A stretch of DNA of 64,000 bases from Bacillota bacterium (GCA_023511485.1 JAIMBH010000008.1:18372-82371), one strand, 5' to 3'; shown: positions 35,942 through 44,781, counted from the stretch's first letter. Made by a program: numbers and translations. Notes: generated by a model from the letters alone, not told the origin.

Positions 35942-36745
35942 ATGGAAACCATTCTTTCGATTGTAATTTTTATATTTGGTTTAGTTGTTGGTAGCTTTTT
36001 AAACGTATGTGCCTACCGGATACCAAAAGGTGAATCCATAGCTTACCCGCCTTCTCATTGTCCAACCTGCGGGTCGCAAATAAAGCCGTGGGATAACATA
36101 CCGCTACTAAGCTATATTATCCTTCGAGGAAAGTGCAGGAGCTGTGGTCAAAAAATAAGCCTTAGATATCCAGTTGTTGAGCTTTTAACAGGTATTTTGT
36201 GGGTTAGCATATACTGGCAATATGGCGTATCCAACCGGATGGTACTTGGGATATTTTTTGTGACCGTGCTGATTGTGCTCTCGGTTATCGATTTTAATAT
36301 CCGTCTTATCCCGGACAAAATCCTTTTACCATCTATGCTTGTAAGCTTTGCATTCTTGATTCTTTGCCCGCTCAAAATAGCATCTTTGCCAGTAATCGCT
36401 GGAATTAGGCCATTATGGGCTATAGCAGGATTTTTTGCTGGCGGAGGCTCCCTGTACCTGATTGCCGCGCTTGCACCCCTCATATTTAAAAAACAGGCGA
36501 TGGGCGGCGGCGATATCAAACTTGCAGCTTTTATGGGTCTTTACCTTGGTGGATACGTCTTTGTTGCGCTTTTCATAGGTTTTTTTCTTGGCGCATTAAT
36601 TGGAATCGCTCTCATTGTGCTAGGAAAGAGAAGTATGCAGGATATGATCCCGTTTGGACCATTCCTCGCCGCAGGCGCGATTCTAACCATATTTTTCGGA
36701 CCTCAGCTCTGGCATGGATATCTTTCGCTGGCAGGGCTGCAATAG
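35942..36745 (+). CDS. pilD: Prepilin peptidase / N-methyltransferase PilD
   Basis: Membrane aspartyl protease (267 aa) that cuts prepilin leaders and methylates the new N-terminus. The N-terminal domain has GSFLNVCAYRIPKGESI and two zinc CxxC pairs (CPTC and CRSC). The catalytic aspartates are in VIDFNIRLIPDKI and MGGGDIKLAAFMG. Several membrane helices follow. No ribosome binding site is visible before the ATG. It lies between the major pilin gene and the minor pilins that it should process. Confidence 0.96.
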   Translation: METILSIVIFIFGLVVGSFLNVCAYRIPKGESIAYPPSHCPTCGSQIKPWDNIPLLSYIILRGKCRSCGQKISLRYPVVELLTGILWVSIYWQYGVSNRMVLGIFFVTVLIVLSVIDFNIRLIPDKILLPSMLVSFAFLILCPLKIASLPVIAGIRPLWAIAGFFAGGGSLYLIAALAPLIFKKQAMGGGDIKLAAFMGLYLGGYVFVALFIGFFLGALIGIALIVLGKRSMQDMIPFGPFLAAGAILTIFFGPQLWHGYLSLAGLQ

Positions 36746-36788
36746 CCAGAATGGTCTAATGCCCGTACCTTAATGGCCCAATAGTCTA

Positions 36789-36816
36789 TCAAGAAACTCC
36801 CAGTATTTACCGATAC
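36789..36816 (+). promoter_or_regulatory. Candidate sigma-28-like promoter for the minor-pilin operon
   Basis: TCAAGAAA-N12-ACCGATAC. The -10 and flanks (CAGTATTTACCGATACAAATAGTA) are nearly the same as at the pilA promoter. It lies 26 bases before the first minor-pilin gene. Confidence 0.5.
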
Positions 36817-36841
36817 AAATAGTATAGAAAAGGGGAATAGT

Positions 36842-38269
36842 ATGCCTGTTATCAGCCGCATGTTAGGAAAGCTGCGGGATGAGAGGGCTTTTGGCATTAT
36901 AGAAGCACTAATAGCGATGACGATAATGTCGTTAGTGTTGATTGCGCTACTTGGGCTTTTGACCGTAAGTGTTAGGGCGGTGACAAGCAGCAAGCTCTCT
37001 ACCTCGGCTACCCAATTGGCTAATGAGCTTATAGAGGAAATCAGATCTAGAGATTATGAACTCGTGGGCATAATAGGCCGTGATGCCAATGGTTCTATTC
37101 CGGCAGAGGAGTCGCGTACGGTTGGCGGCATTACCTATACCATAAACTACGATGTTCTGTGGGTAGACGACCTAGCTGATGGCACCGGAGCGGATGATAC
37201 TGATTCTGACGGATCCAAAGACTATAAGCAGGTCAATGTGACCATCCACTGGACTATAAACAATACGCCGCAGACTCTAAGTGTAGTCACGTATGTAAAG
37301 AGTAAGCAAAAGAAGACAGACCCGCCAACTGTCAACTTTATTTTTGGAAATTATGGGGTTTTGGATGCTAATAAAATGCCGCCTGATGGTACAGTATTTG
37401 GCACGGATAACTCACCATATAAAGCTTGGTTTGATAGTGGCATTATACCCCTAAAAGCCGTTGGCACTGACCCGAACGGCGATCTTGTTACTATGCGTTT
37501 CTTTGTAGGGCTAAAGACGCCAAACGGTGGCTTTTATGATATAAACCCGACAAACCAGTTTGAGAATTTACCAATATGTTATTGGAATCCGCAAACTATC
37601 GATACCGATACAGGGGATTATCTCTGGGGGGAAGGTACGCACGAGGTAACGGTTGAAGTTTGGGATGCACACGGAAACAGGGATGCCAAAAGCATTTACT
37701 GGGTTATAGACCGATATCCTCCGCTGGCACCAACAAATCTTGTTCTAGTGCCGCAAGATAGAGATAAGTTTATTTTAAATTGGGATCCTTCGTACGATGG
37801 TTTAGATAAAATCACACGCTACAAGATTTATCGTAAAGGGCCAGGTCTAACCGGTAGTTTTGACCTGTTAACCGAATCAACCTTTACTGTAACCACTTTT
37901 ACGGATGTGGGGTTGGCGGAATGGTCGACCTATCAATATTATGTTGTGGCGGTAAGTCCTGGAGGTCGGACTTCACCTGATAGCAATATAGTTACCGGGA
38001 TAACACAGTTTAACCTAACAAGTGAGATTGAGGGCAACAAAAAGAGCGTCGAGCTTGAGTGGAATAGAGTGCCGGCAGGTATTTTAGTAGATCGGATCGA
38101 CGTGGTGCGAAATGGTACTGTACGTGCAAGTTTATCAGGTTCAGCTTATGAGTATACCGATAGCCTGCCGTCGGGTCACGCAACTTATCAGTACCAGATC
38201 AAGGCATACTATCAGGGCAATCTGGTGAACCAGAGCATAGTAACGACGGTGACTACTAAACGGGGATGA
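36842..38269 (+). CDS. Minor pilin-like protein with fibronectin III domains
   Basis: A 475-aa prepilin-like protein. The N-terminal helix reads RAFGIIEALIAMTIMSLVL. If cut after Ala, Glu stands at +5 as in FTLIE, but the usual Gly at -1 is then Ala. Cutting after Gly would put Glu at +3. The outer part has a PilV-like region, then at least one clear FN3 domain (PLAPTNLVLVPQ, YQYYVVAVSPGG) and a second, weaker one. Such a large tip or side subunit could serve in adhesion. It overlaps the next minor pilin gene by 4 bases (ATGA). Confidence 0.75.
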   Translation: MPVISRMLGKLRDERAFGIIEALIAMTIMSLVLIALLGLLTVSVRAVTSSKLSTSATQLANELIEEIRSRDYELVGIIGRDANGSIPAEESRTVGGITYTINYDVLWVDDLADGTGADDTDSDGSKDYKQVNVTIHWTINNTPQTLSVVTYVKSKQKKTDPPTVNFIFGNYGVLDANKMPPDGTVFGTDNSPYKAWFDSGIIPLKAVGTDPNGDLVTMRFFVGLKTPNGGFYDINPTNQFENLPICYWNPQTIDTDTGDYLWGEGTHEVTVEVWDAHGNRDAKSIYWVIDRYPPLAPTNLVLVPQDRDKFILNWDPSYDGLDKITRYKIYRKGPGLTGSFDLLTESTFTVTTFTDVGLAEWSTYQYYVVAVSPGGRTSPDSNIVTGITQFNLTSEIEGNKKSVELEWNRVPAGILVDRIDVVRNGTVRASLSGSAYEYTDSLPSGHATYQYQIKAYYQGNLVNQSIVTTVTTKRG

Positions 38270-38844
38270 GTATGTTTTATTTACTGGAGGCAAAAAGAGA
38301 TGAAAACGGATTGTCGCTTGTTGAACTGGTCATCTATATGGCGATGCTTGCCGTAATAATTGGCGGTGCTTATGTGATATATGACGGAGCTGAGACCATC
38401 TACAGTTCCTCTGGTGGGCAGGCAGATGCGCAAAGAAGCGGCAGGCTGGCCCAGATGCTGATGACTAAAGACTTGCGGATGACCGAGAGTTTCATAACAG
38501 CGAATGACTATGAGGTCGATATTAGGGCTGACCTGGATGATGACAATATATGGGAAGAGGTAAAGTACTACGTAGAACAGGATGCAGCTGGGATCTATCG
38601 TCTATATAGACAGGAGGATGGCGGGAGTCCAAAAGAGTTGGCGTTCGGGGTCAGAAATGTGGCTTTAAGCCAACCGCTTTTTATCTACTACGACCAATAC
38701 GGCATGGCCATGACGACCGACACGGCGTCGAGAAAGACCAAGACCTGCAAAATGGGCATTAACTTAATTATTGATACTGATACAAACAGGCCACCCGGTG
38801 CTTTTACGCTTTATACAAAGGCAACGCTTCGTAACAGTCAATAG
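38266..38844 (+). CDS. Minor pilin, PilW/GspJ-like
   Basis: A 192-aa prepilin with leader EAKRDENG and class III site G|LSLVELVIYMAMLAVIIGG, with Glu at +5. The globular part (LAQMLMTKDLRMTESF) resembles PilW/GspJ minor pilins, though overall similarity is low. Coupled to the preceding gene by a 4-base overlap and to the following one by an 8-base gap, it belongs to a three-gene minor-pilin operon that probably forms the pilus tip or starts assembly. Confidence 0.8.
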   Translation: MSMFYLLEAKRDENGLSLVELVIYMAMLAVIIGGAYVIYDGAETIYSSSGGQADAQRSGRLAQMLMTKDLRMTESFITANDYEVDIRADLDDDNIWEEVKYYVEQDAAGIYRLYRQEDGGSPKELAFGVRNVALSQPLFIYYDQYGMAMTTDTASRKTKTCKMGINLIIDTDTNRPPGAFTLYTKATLRNSQ

Positions 38845-38852
38845 GGGTATAA

Positions 38853-40298
38853 ATGAGGGATTCTCTGTTTAAGGATGAAAAAGGAATAGCGATGGTTGTA
38901 GTGCTCGGGGTCATGCTAATCCTGACGACGCTGGCGTTTGCAGCTGTGGCCATCTCTGAGAACGAGCTCGTTTCGTCATCGCATGATCGGGATTCTACAG
39001 AAGCGCTGCATATAGCAGAGGCGGGTGTTCAAAAGGCTCTCTGGCAACTTGAACAATTTGGCAACTCAATGAATCCTAAAACATTTACCATAACTGTCAA
39101 TGGTGGTACTGCAGAGGTTAACGCAGTTCAAGACATGGGTCAGAATTGGTATTGGACAGTTGAATCGACTGGAACTTATGGGAATGCCCACAGGAAAATT
39201 AAAGTTACAGTATTTAATTTCTCGATGTGGAATATGAACATAGCTACAGGCAGCAATAAGTCCCTGGCATCAGGGGGCAACGGTATCCTCGGTACCGCAT
39301 CGGTCGATGGTCCTTTTTATGTGCGCGGAAATGTTGAACTTTCCGGTAACTCAGCGATCACAGGAGGACCCCTGTTTATAAAAACTGGCTCGCTCGTGCT
39401 TTTAAATAACTCGGCTACGCTTGGTTTACCCGGTAGTCCTATAAGTGCGTATATTGAGCCATCCGGAAACAATGGCGATATAGTCGATAAAGATGGATTG
39501 CGAATATTAGATAATCCAAACCAAAGCCAGGTCTTTTTGAGTCAGCTTTCAAACCAGTGCCCTGATATAGAGGTGCCGCCTATGGATTCAATGGAGAGCT
39601 ATAGAAATATAGCGAAATCAGAATCAAGTGTGCCGCCGCTTCCCAGCACATACTATAGAGATACGTATGTATCGGTCGACCCAAATATTTCGGGCGGCTA
39701 TAAAGTACTTGATGATGATGGAAGTGTGGCCATGGGGGATGTAGACCTCAGGCATACATATCATCTCGATAGCTCGGTCAGCAATTTTGGCAGTTCTACG
39801 TGCGGTATTGGATGGGATACCAGCGGGGGAAGCAAGAAACTGCATGTGATGGGCACTGTCTATGTTGATGGGAACCTGGTTATCGGAGATAGCAAAAATG
39901 ACACGGTTGTATACGATGGGCGGGGCACCCTCATTGTTAACGGCAATATAACAATAAGAGGCAAGCTTATACCAGCAAGCGCAGGAGTAATGGATAGCGC
40001 ACATGTTCTGGGCTTGGTTACTAATGAGGAGATTACAGCAGATGTTCAGCATTGCGGAGGTACAGGCAGAGATAACCCGGATATTGCTGGTGCGCTATTT
40101 GCCGCCAAAAAAGTAAGCCTCGTACAAAACAATACAACCTTTGTAGGTAGTATGATCGCTGGCACTTTGAATTTTGCGTATGGTACCAATAACTGCCATC
40201 TATATACGGATGATAGTCTGCCTTCATTTCTTCCGCCATCTCTGCCTGGCAGCACGAAGTTTATGGCAATGACAGCTTCGTGGCGCGAAGCAAAATAA
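38853..40298 (+). CDS. PilX-like pilus assembly protein
   Basis: A 481-aa protein with N-terminus KDEKGIAMVVVLGVMLILTTLAF and then ENELVSSSHDRDSTEALHIAEAGVQKAL, the pattern of PilX N-terminal domains. The +5 Glu is missing, as is common in PilX/GspK proteins. The long C-terminal part is rich in Gly, Asn and Ser with repeating beta-helix-like units (VDGPFYVRGNVELSGNSAI, LIVNGNITIRGKLI). This is reminiscent of polymer-forming or right-handed beta-helix folds. It closes the minor-pilin operon. Confidence 0.75.
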   Translation: MRDSLFKDEKGIAMVVVLGVMLILTTLAFAAVAISENELVSSSHDRDSTEALHIAEAGVQKALWQLEQFGNSMNPKTFTITVNGGTAEVNAVQDMGQNWYWTVESTGTYGNAHRKIKVTVFNFSMWNMNIATGSNKSLASGGNGILGTASVDGPFYVRGNVELSGNSAITGGPLFIKTGSLVLLNNSATLGLPGSPISAYIEPSGNNGDIVDKDGLRILDNPNQSQVFLSQLSNQCPDIEVPPMDSMESYRNIAKSESSVPPLPSTYYRDTYVSVDPNISGGYKVLDDDGSVAMGDVDLRHTYHLDSSVSNFGSSTCGIGWDTSGGSKKLHVMGTVYVDGNLVIGDSKNDTVVYDGRGTLIVNGNITIRGKLIPASAGVMDSAHVLGLVTNEEITADVQHCGGTGRDNPDIAGALFAAKKVSLVQNNTTFVGSMIAGTLNFAYGTNNCHLYTDDSLPSFLPPSLPGSTKFMAMTASWREAK

Positions 40299-40310
40299 TC
40301 CCTAAAAAGC

Positions 40311-40337
40311 TAAAGTTCACGAGTCTTTATCCGATGA
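40311..40337 (+). promoter_or_regulatory. Candidate sigma-28-like promoter for pilMNOP
   Basis: TAAAGTTC-N11-TCCGATGA has a near-perfect -35 (seven of eight) and exact spacer, with six of eight matches in the -10, against TAAAGTTT-N11-GCCGATAA. It lies about 105 bases before pilM. Confidence 0.6.
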
Positions 40338-40347
40338 AAAATAAAAG

Positions 40348-40376
40348 TGCTGTAAAAACCGGTGAGGTTTGCAGCA
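40348..40376 (+). promoter_or_regulatory. Stem-loop in the pilM leader
   Basis: TGCTG pairs with CAGCA and AAACC with GGTTT around a GGTGA loop, with a small asymmetric bulge. It begins close to the expected transcript start. It does not match the GEMM-I pattern. Confidence 0.4.
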
Positions 40377-40440
40377 GGCCCCGTCCCGAACGTAGATAAG
40401 GAAACAGTAAAACTTAAGGCTCAGATGTAGGAGGTAAGTT

Positions 40441-41589
40441 TTGGGATTTTTAAACCTGGGCGGAGGGGCTGCCCCTGTTGGTTTGGATATTGGAAGTAGC
40501 ACTTTTAGGATAGCTCAACTTAAGCCATCCTCAGGTAAACCAACCCTTATAAAATATGCAAGCCTTAAGGCTCCCCTTGGTTTGATCAACGAAGGCGAAG
40601 TCACCGATGTAACCGGAGTTTCCCAGGCACTTTCCAATTTATGGCGCGAGCACAGGGTCGGTGAGAAAAAAGTAGTGGTCGGCTTGGCGAATCAGAAGGT
40701 AATCGTAAGGGTAATTGAGATGCCTTATATGAGCGAAGCCGAGTTTAGAAGCGCTTTACAGTTTCAGGCAAACGATTATATCCCAATACCTATAGAGGAA
40801 GCGGTAGTTGATTTTCAGATTATATCTGAGCACGAAAACGATCAGGGCGAGCGCATGATGGATGTCCTGATTGTAGCCGTTCGAAAAGATATGGTTGAGA
40901 ATGTGGTTGCTGCGGTTGAGGGGGCAGGTCTCAAGCCGGTAGTCATAGACGTATCGTCACTGGCTTTTGCGAGAAGTGTTATGAGCAACGGCTTTAAAGC
41001 TTTTTTGGAAGATACTGAAAACCCCAGTGCTACCGCGCTTATTAATGTGAGCTCGAATTTAACTGATATTGTCGTGGTTGAAGGCGATGCTCCGCGATTC
41101 ACAAGAATAAGCAGCATCGGTGGAGATACTTTCACCGAGGCTTTAATTGACCAGCTTGGGATATCTTACGAGGACGCGGAAGACCTAAAAATTGGCATTG
41201 GCCTACCAACACCTGAATGGGCTACAAACGAAGAGGATGTTAAAATTCCCGATATTACACCTGATATGCAGCAGTATGTAGATATAGTACATAACATACT
41301 TGAGCAAGAGATGATAAAGTTTATTGCGGAAGTTAGAAGGTCACTGGATTATTACCTTGTCCAGGCTACAAGGGTTAAAAGCATAGATAAAATAATTGTT
41401 ACTGGCGGTGGGGCTAAGCTGCGTAACTTTATGCATCATCTTAAGGATAACCTTCAGATAGAGGCTGTTATGGGCAGTCCGCTTCATAGCGTGCAACTAA
41501 GCAGCAAGCTGAAGAAAATGAATATAGAGGAAGAAGAACTTTCTATGGCCATTTGCCTTGGTTTAGCAATGAGAGGGATCGATAAATGA
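40441..41589 (+). CDS. pilM: Type IV pilus protein PilM
   Basis: Actin-like (FtsA-type) cytoplasmic protein of 382 aa. The phosphate-1 loop is VGLDIGSSTFRIAQLK; ALINVSSNLTDIVVVEGD and IIVTGGGAKLRNF form the other nucleotide loops. PilM binds the cytoplasmic tail of PilN and couples the ATPases to the membrane parts. The TTG at 40441 follows AGGAGGT. It is the first gene of a tight operon pilM-N-O-P, with a 4-base overlap to pilN. Confidence 0.95.
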   Translation: MGFLNLGGGAAPVGLDIGSSTFRIAQLKPSSGKPTLIKYASLKAPLGLINEGEVTDVTGVSQALSNLWREHRVGEKKVVVGLANQKVIVRVIEMPYMSEAEFRSALQFQANDYIPIPIEEAVVDFQIISEHENDQGERMMDVLIVAVRKDMVENVVAAVEGAGLKPVVIDVSSLAFARSVMSNGFKAFLEDTENPSATALINVSSNLTDIVVVEGDAPRFTRISSIGGDTFTEALIDQLGISYEDAEDLKIGIGLPTPEWATNEEDVKIPDITPDMQQYVDIVHNILEQEMIKFIAEVRRSLDYYLVQATRVKSIDKIIVTGGGAKLRNFMHHLKDNLQIEAVMGSPLHSVQLSSKLKKMNIEEEELSMAICLGLAMRGIDK

Positions 41590-42179
41590 TAAAGATACAC
41601 ATAAATCTTCTTCCAAGGGACATTAAAGATAAGCAAAAGACAGAAAAGTACGTGTTTCTGGCAATCTTTGGCATAGTTGTTTTTGCCGTTCTTCTAGGCG
41701 GTCTTTACGCTTATAACACATGGCGTATCAGAAATGCAGAAAACGAGGTTTCAATGCTGAAGCGGCAGACGGCAAAGATGGAGGCGGCTATCCAATCCCT
41801 AAAAGTATATGAGCAGAAGCTTAAAGAAGTGCAGGATAAAAAAGCTATATTAGATAAAGCTATAAGTGGGCAAATCGTATGGTCTAAAACACTTGAGGAG
41901 TTAATGGTAGTAACGCCAAGTGACGTTTCGCTTGTATCGCTAAGCGGCAATTCAGATGGAATAACCTTTAATGGCCAAGCTCTTGATATTAATGATAATC
42001 CTGATTTAGGGCACAAGCCGGTGGCTAATTGGCTTACACAACTTGCGAAGATTCATCCTGAGCCGGAAGTATGGCTGACTTCGTCAGATAAACAGGCCAA
42101 CGTAATTAACTTTGTAAGCACAGTAAAGTTCAAAAAAATGCCGATGCTTCCTGCCCCGTCCAATCCTTCCGGGAAGTGA
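41586..42179 (+). CDS. pilN: Type IV pilus protein PilN
   Basis: A 197-aa bitopic protein. The short N-tail MIKIHINLLPRDIKDKQK contains the INLLP motif that docks into PilM. One membrane helix (VFLAIFGIVVFAVLLGGLYAY) is followed by a coiled coil (ENEVSMLKRQTAKMEAAIQS) and a small outside domain. It overlaps pilM and lies four bases from pilO, with which it normally forms a heterodimer. Confidence 0.93.
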   Translation: MIKIHINLLPRDIKDKQKTEKYVFLAIFGIVVFAVLLGGLYAYNTWRIRNAENEVSMLKRQTAKMEAAIQSLKVYEQKLKEVQDKKAILDKAISGQIVWSKTLEELMVVTPSDVSLVSLSGNSDGITFNGQALDINDNPDLGHKPVANWLTQLAKIHPEPEVWLTSSDKQANVINFVSTVKFKKMPMLPAPSNPSGK

Positions 42180-42183
42180 TAGT

Positions 42184-42816
42184 ATGAACAGTGCAGTAGC
42201 TAAACGACAAATATTAATACTAGTTGCGGTACTGATTTTGATGCTGGTCGGATTTTATTTTCTGGCATGGCAGCCGCAAACCGGGAAGCTCGCAGATTTG
42301 GAAAATCAAAAGTTGGTAGAAGAGACAAAGATCAAAACGTCAAAAACGACCTTAGAAGTGCTTGAGCAGAAGAAAAAAGACGCAGCAAATGTCGAGGCAG
42401 AGCTGGTGAAGATTCAGGATAAAATGCCAATCAGGGCTGAGCTACCAGATCTTATCACCCAGCTACAGGATATAGCCAATGATGCGGGTGTTAACCTTGT
42501 ATCGGTAAAGCCCGGCCAGCTAACTTCAAAAGGTGAGTTCAGTGAATTGCAGATAAGCGTTTCCGTTGAGGGAAGTTATATCGCGCTTATCGATTTCCTG
42601 AAAAGAATAGAGAAGGCGCAGAGAATGCTAAAGACATCGACAATAGACATAAAAGTAAAGCAATATCCGGACCTTACGATGAATACAGGGTTGGTCGCTT
42701 TTACAATGGGAAGCGAAGAGACTTCGACCACAGCGGCACCGGCAAAAAGCGCACAGGTGGGTTCGGGTGCGGCTGATCAAACAGTACGGGTCAGTCAGAG
42801 CATGACCAATAAATAA
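42184..42816 (+). CDS. pilO: Type IV pilus protein PilO
   Basis: A 210-aa bitopic protein: one N-terminal helix (ILILVAVLILMLVGFYFLAW), a coiled coil (LADLENQKLVEETKIKTS) and a ferredoxin-like domain (LPDLITQLQDIANDAGVNL, GSYIALIDFLKRIE). This is the usual PilO layout. The tail is Ala- and Ser-rich. It pairs with PilN to align the machine across the wall side of the membrane. Confidence 0.93.
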   Translation: MNSAVAKRQILILVAVLILMLVGFYFLAWQPQTGKLADLENQKLVEETKIKTSKTTLEVLEQKKKDAANVEAELVKIQDKMPIRAELPDLITQLQDIANDAGVNLVSVKPGQLTSKGEFSELQISVSVEGSYIALIDFLKRIEKAQRMLKTSTIDIKVKQYPDLTMNTGLVAFTMGSEETSTTAAPAKSAQVGSGAADQTVRVSQSMTNK

Positions 42817-42827
42817 TGGTGGTTGAA

Positions 42828-43424
42828 ATGGGTGCAAGAGCTAAAAAATCATCGTCTGGAAACATTAAGGAAATAATAAAAACACCAAAAGGAAAAGGGC
42901 TTGCCGCAGGTTTGGTGCTGGTTTTACTAATTCTAGTCATAATGATGGTCATGACATTCGCATTTCCAGTTTCAAATAACAGCCCTGCGCCTACCTCAAA
43001 TGACCTTACGGAAAAGAAAACGTCGCCCAGCACTGTCGCCAAGACAGAAAGCAGCCAGACAGTGACAAGTGATACTGCGGAAACTGACTTAGTGGTAGGT
43101 GCTGATTTATCAAATTATAATGACCCGTTTAAGCCATTGGATGTAGTGGTGACTACTGCGGCGGCTGTCGGGCAAAATAATACCGCGACAGCTACCAGCT
43201 CGAGCGAGAATTCTGTAGATGTGCTATCGCTGCAGAGCATCAATGACCAGGGCGGCGAAAAATATGCTACCGTGCTCTATGGAGGACAACAGTATGTTGT
43301 TAAAACAGGGGACCAAATCGATAGCTCGCCTTTTTATGTTGAGGATATTGGGACGAGTAACATAACGTTGATATATGGTGACTCAAGGCTTAGCTTACAG
43401 ATTGGAGATACGATTGTAAAGTAA
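42828..43424 (+). CDS. PilP/GspC-like bitopic pilus protein
   Basis: A protein of about 198 aa with one helix (LAAGLVLVLLILVIMMVMTF), a Ser/Thr-rich linker and a compact C-terminal beta domain (YATVLYGGQQYVVKTGDQI, ITLIYGDSRLSLQIGD). That domain looks like the HR domain of PilP/GspC. In diderms PilP binds the secretin PilQ; no secretin follows here, so the domain may serve another partner. The ATG at 42828 lies behind GGTGG; an ATG at 42816 overlapping the pilO stop is an alternative. It ends the pilMNOP operon. Confidence 0.72.
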   Translation: MGARAKKSSSGNIKEIIKTPKGKGLAAGLVLVLLILVIMMVMTFAFPVSNNSPAPTSNDLTEKKTSPSTVAKTESSQTVTSDTAETDLVVGADLSNYNDPFKPLDVVVTTAAAVGQNNTATATSSSENSVDVLSLQSINDQGGEKYATVLYGGQQYVVKTGDQIDSSPFYVEDIGTSNITLIYGDSRLSLQIGDTIVK

Positions 43425-43490
43425 TAGGTTAAGGTAAGAAAAAGAAGGAGCGAGGGTCTAGAATCCAGAAGAAAAGCAAATTATAGAGCA

Positions 43491-43516
43491 AATGGGTGGG
43501 AGAAGTCCCACCCATT
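43491..43516 (+). terminator. Terminator-like hairpin after the pilus operon
   Basis: AATGGGTGGG-AGAAGT-CCCACCCATT is a perfect ten-pair stem, followed by AGTAAAT and so without a clear T run. Confidence 0.7.
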
Positions 43517-43620
43517 AGTAAATAAGTGGGGGAATTTGCTTTACCTTGAGGTCCATGAACGATGAACCAAAAACGAATTTATGATAAGTTATACTTATTA
43601 AAAATGGAGAGGTATTTTAA

Positions 43621-44781
43621 GTGCTTAGATATGTAACCGCAGGCGAATCGCATGGGCCTGCTTTATTTGCAATAGTAGAGGGAGTTCCAGCGGGTCTTAT
43701 GATTACTGCTGAGAAAATAGATAAAGAGCTTGCCCGGAGGCAGTTGGGCTTTGGCAGGGGCGGGCGCATGAAAATAGAGAGAGATAGGGCTGATATCCTT
43801 AGCGGAGTAAGGTTTGGAAAGACTCTTGGGTCACCGATCACGATGAAGATAGATAACCGAGACTGGCAGAATTGGCAGGTTAAGATGTCAGTTGAGGAAG
43901 TCGCTGGTATTGAGGCGATTGAGCTGGTTACCCAACCAAGGCCGGGACATGCTGATTTAAGCGGCATTCAGAAAACTGGGCAGAAAGATATTAGAAATGT
44001 TCTGGAGCGTTCAAGCGCACGTGAGACCGCAGCAAGGGTGGCTGCAGGCGCGGTTGCTAAAATTCTTCTTGAGGAATTCAACATAAAGGTTATAAGTCAC
44101 GTTATCTCTATCGGGGATGTAAGGGCAAACCTTGAGCGATTGCCAGCTCCACATGACCTTGAGCAAATAGACGAGTCGCCGGCAAGATGCTTTGACCCAG
44201 AAGCGACTGTCAAAATGGTAGAGAAAATTGAAGAGATAAGAAAGGCTAAAGATACTATTGGCGGGGTATTTGAAGTCCTTGTTTACGGGTGCCCACCAGG
44301 CCTAGGCGGTTACACATCGTGGGAGGAAAAGCTCGATGGGAATATTGCCCGAGCGGTTATGTCTATTCAGGCCATCAAAGGTGTTGAAATAGGCTTGGGC
44401 TTTAATGCTGCATATAGCCAGGGCTCGGAAACGCACGATGAGATATTTTATGACCAAGATCGAGGCTATTTCAGGAAGACTAATAACGCAGGTGGCATTG
44501 AGGGCGGTATGACTAATGGCGAGGTCATAATCGTAAGGGCAGCCATGAAGCCAATTCCGACGTTGATGAGGCCGCTCAAAACAGTGGATATCAATACAAA
44601 AGAGCAGGCAGATGCAGTAAAAGAGAGGTCGGATGTGTGCGCGGTTCCGGCTGCTGCGGTTATCGGAGAGGCGGTAGTGGCCTTTGAGCTGGCAAAGGCA
44701 TTACTAAATAAGTTTGGCAGTGATGCATTAGAGGATATAAAGGCTGCTTACAATTTTTATTTGAAGAGGTTAAAAGATTGA
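43621..44781 (+). CDS. aroC: Chorismate synthase
   Basis: Last step of the shikimate pathway: makes chorismate from EPSP with reduced FMN (386 aa). Motifs are YVTAGESHGPAL (His10 region), RQLGFGRGGRMKIERD, RPGHADLSGIQK, ERSSARETAARVAAG and NAGGIEGGMTNGE. The GTG at 43621 follows GGAGAGG. It leads the operon aroC-aroK-aroB-aroQ-pepQ and overlaps aroK by 4 bases (TTGA). Confidence 0.97.
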   Translation: MLRYVTAGESHGPALFAIVEGVPAGLMITAEKIDKELARRQLGFGRGGRMKIERDRADILSGVRFGKTLGSPITMKIDNRDWQNWQVKMSVEEVAGIEAIELVTQPRPGHADLSGIQKTGQKDIRNVLERSSARETAARVAAGAVAKILLEEFNIKVISHVISIGDVRANLERLPAPHDLEQIDESPARCFDPEATVKMVEKIEEIRKAKDTIGGVFEVLVYGCPPGLGGYTSWEEKLDGNIARAVMSIQAIKGVEIGLGFNAAYSQGSETHDEIFYDQDRGYFRKTNNAGGIEGGMTNGEVIIVRAAMKPIPTLMRPLKTVDINTKEQADAVKERSDVCAVPAAAVIGEAVVAFELAKALLNKFGSDALEDIKAAYNFYLKRLKD

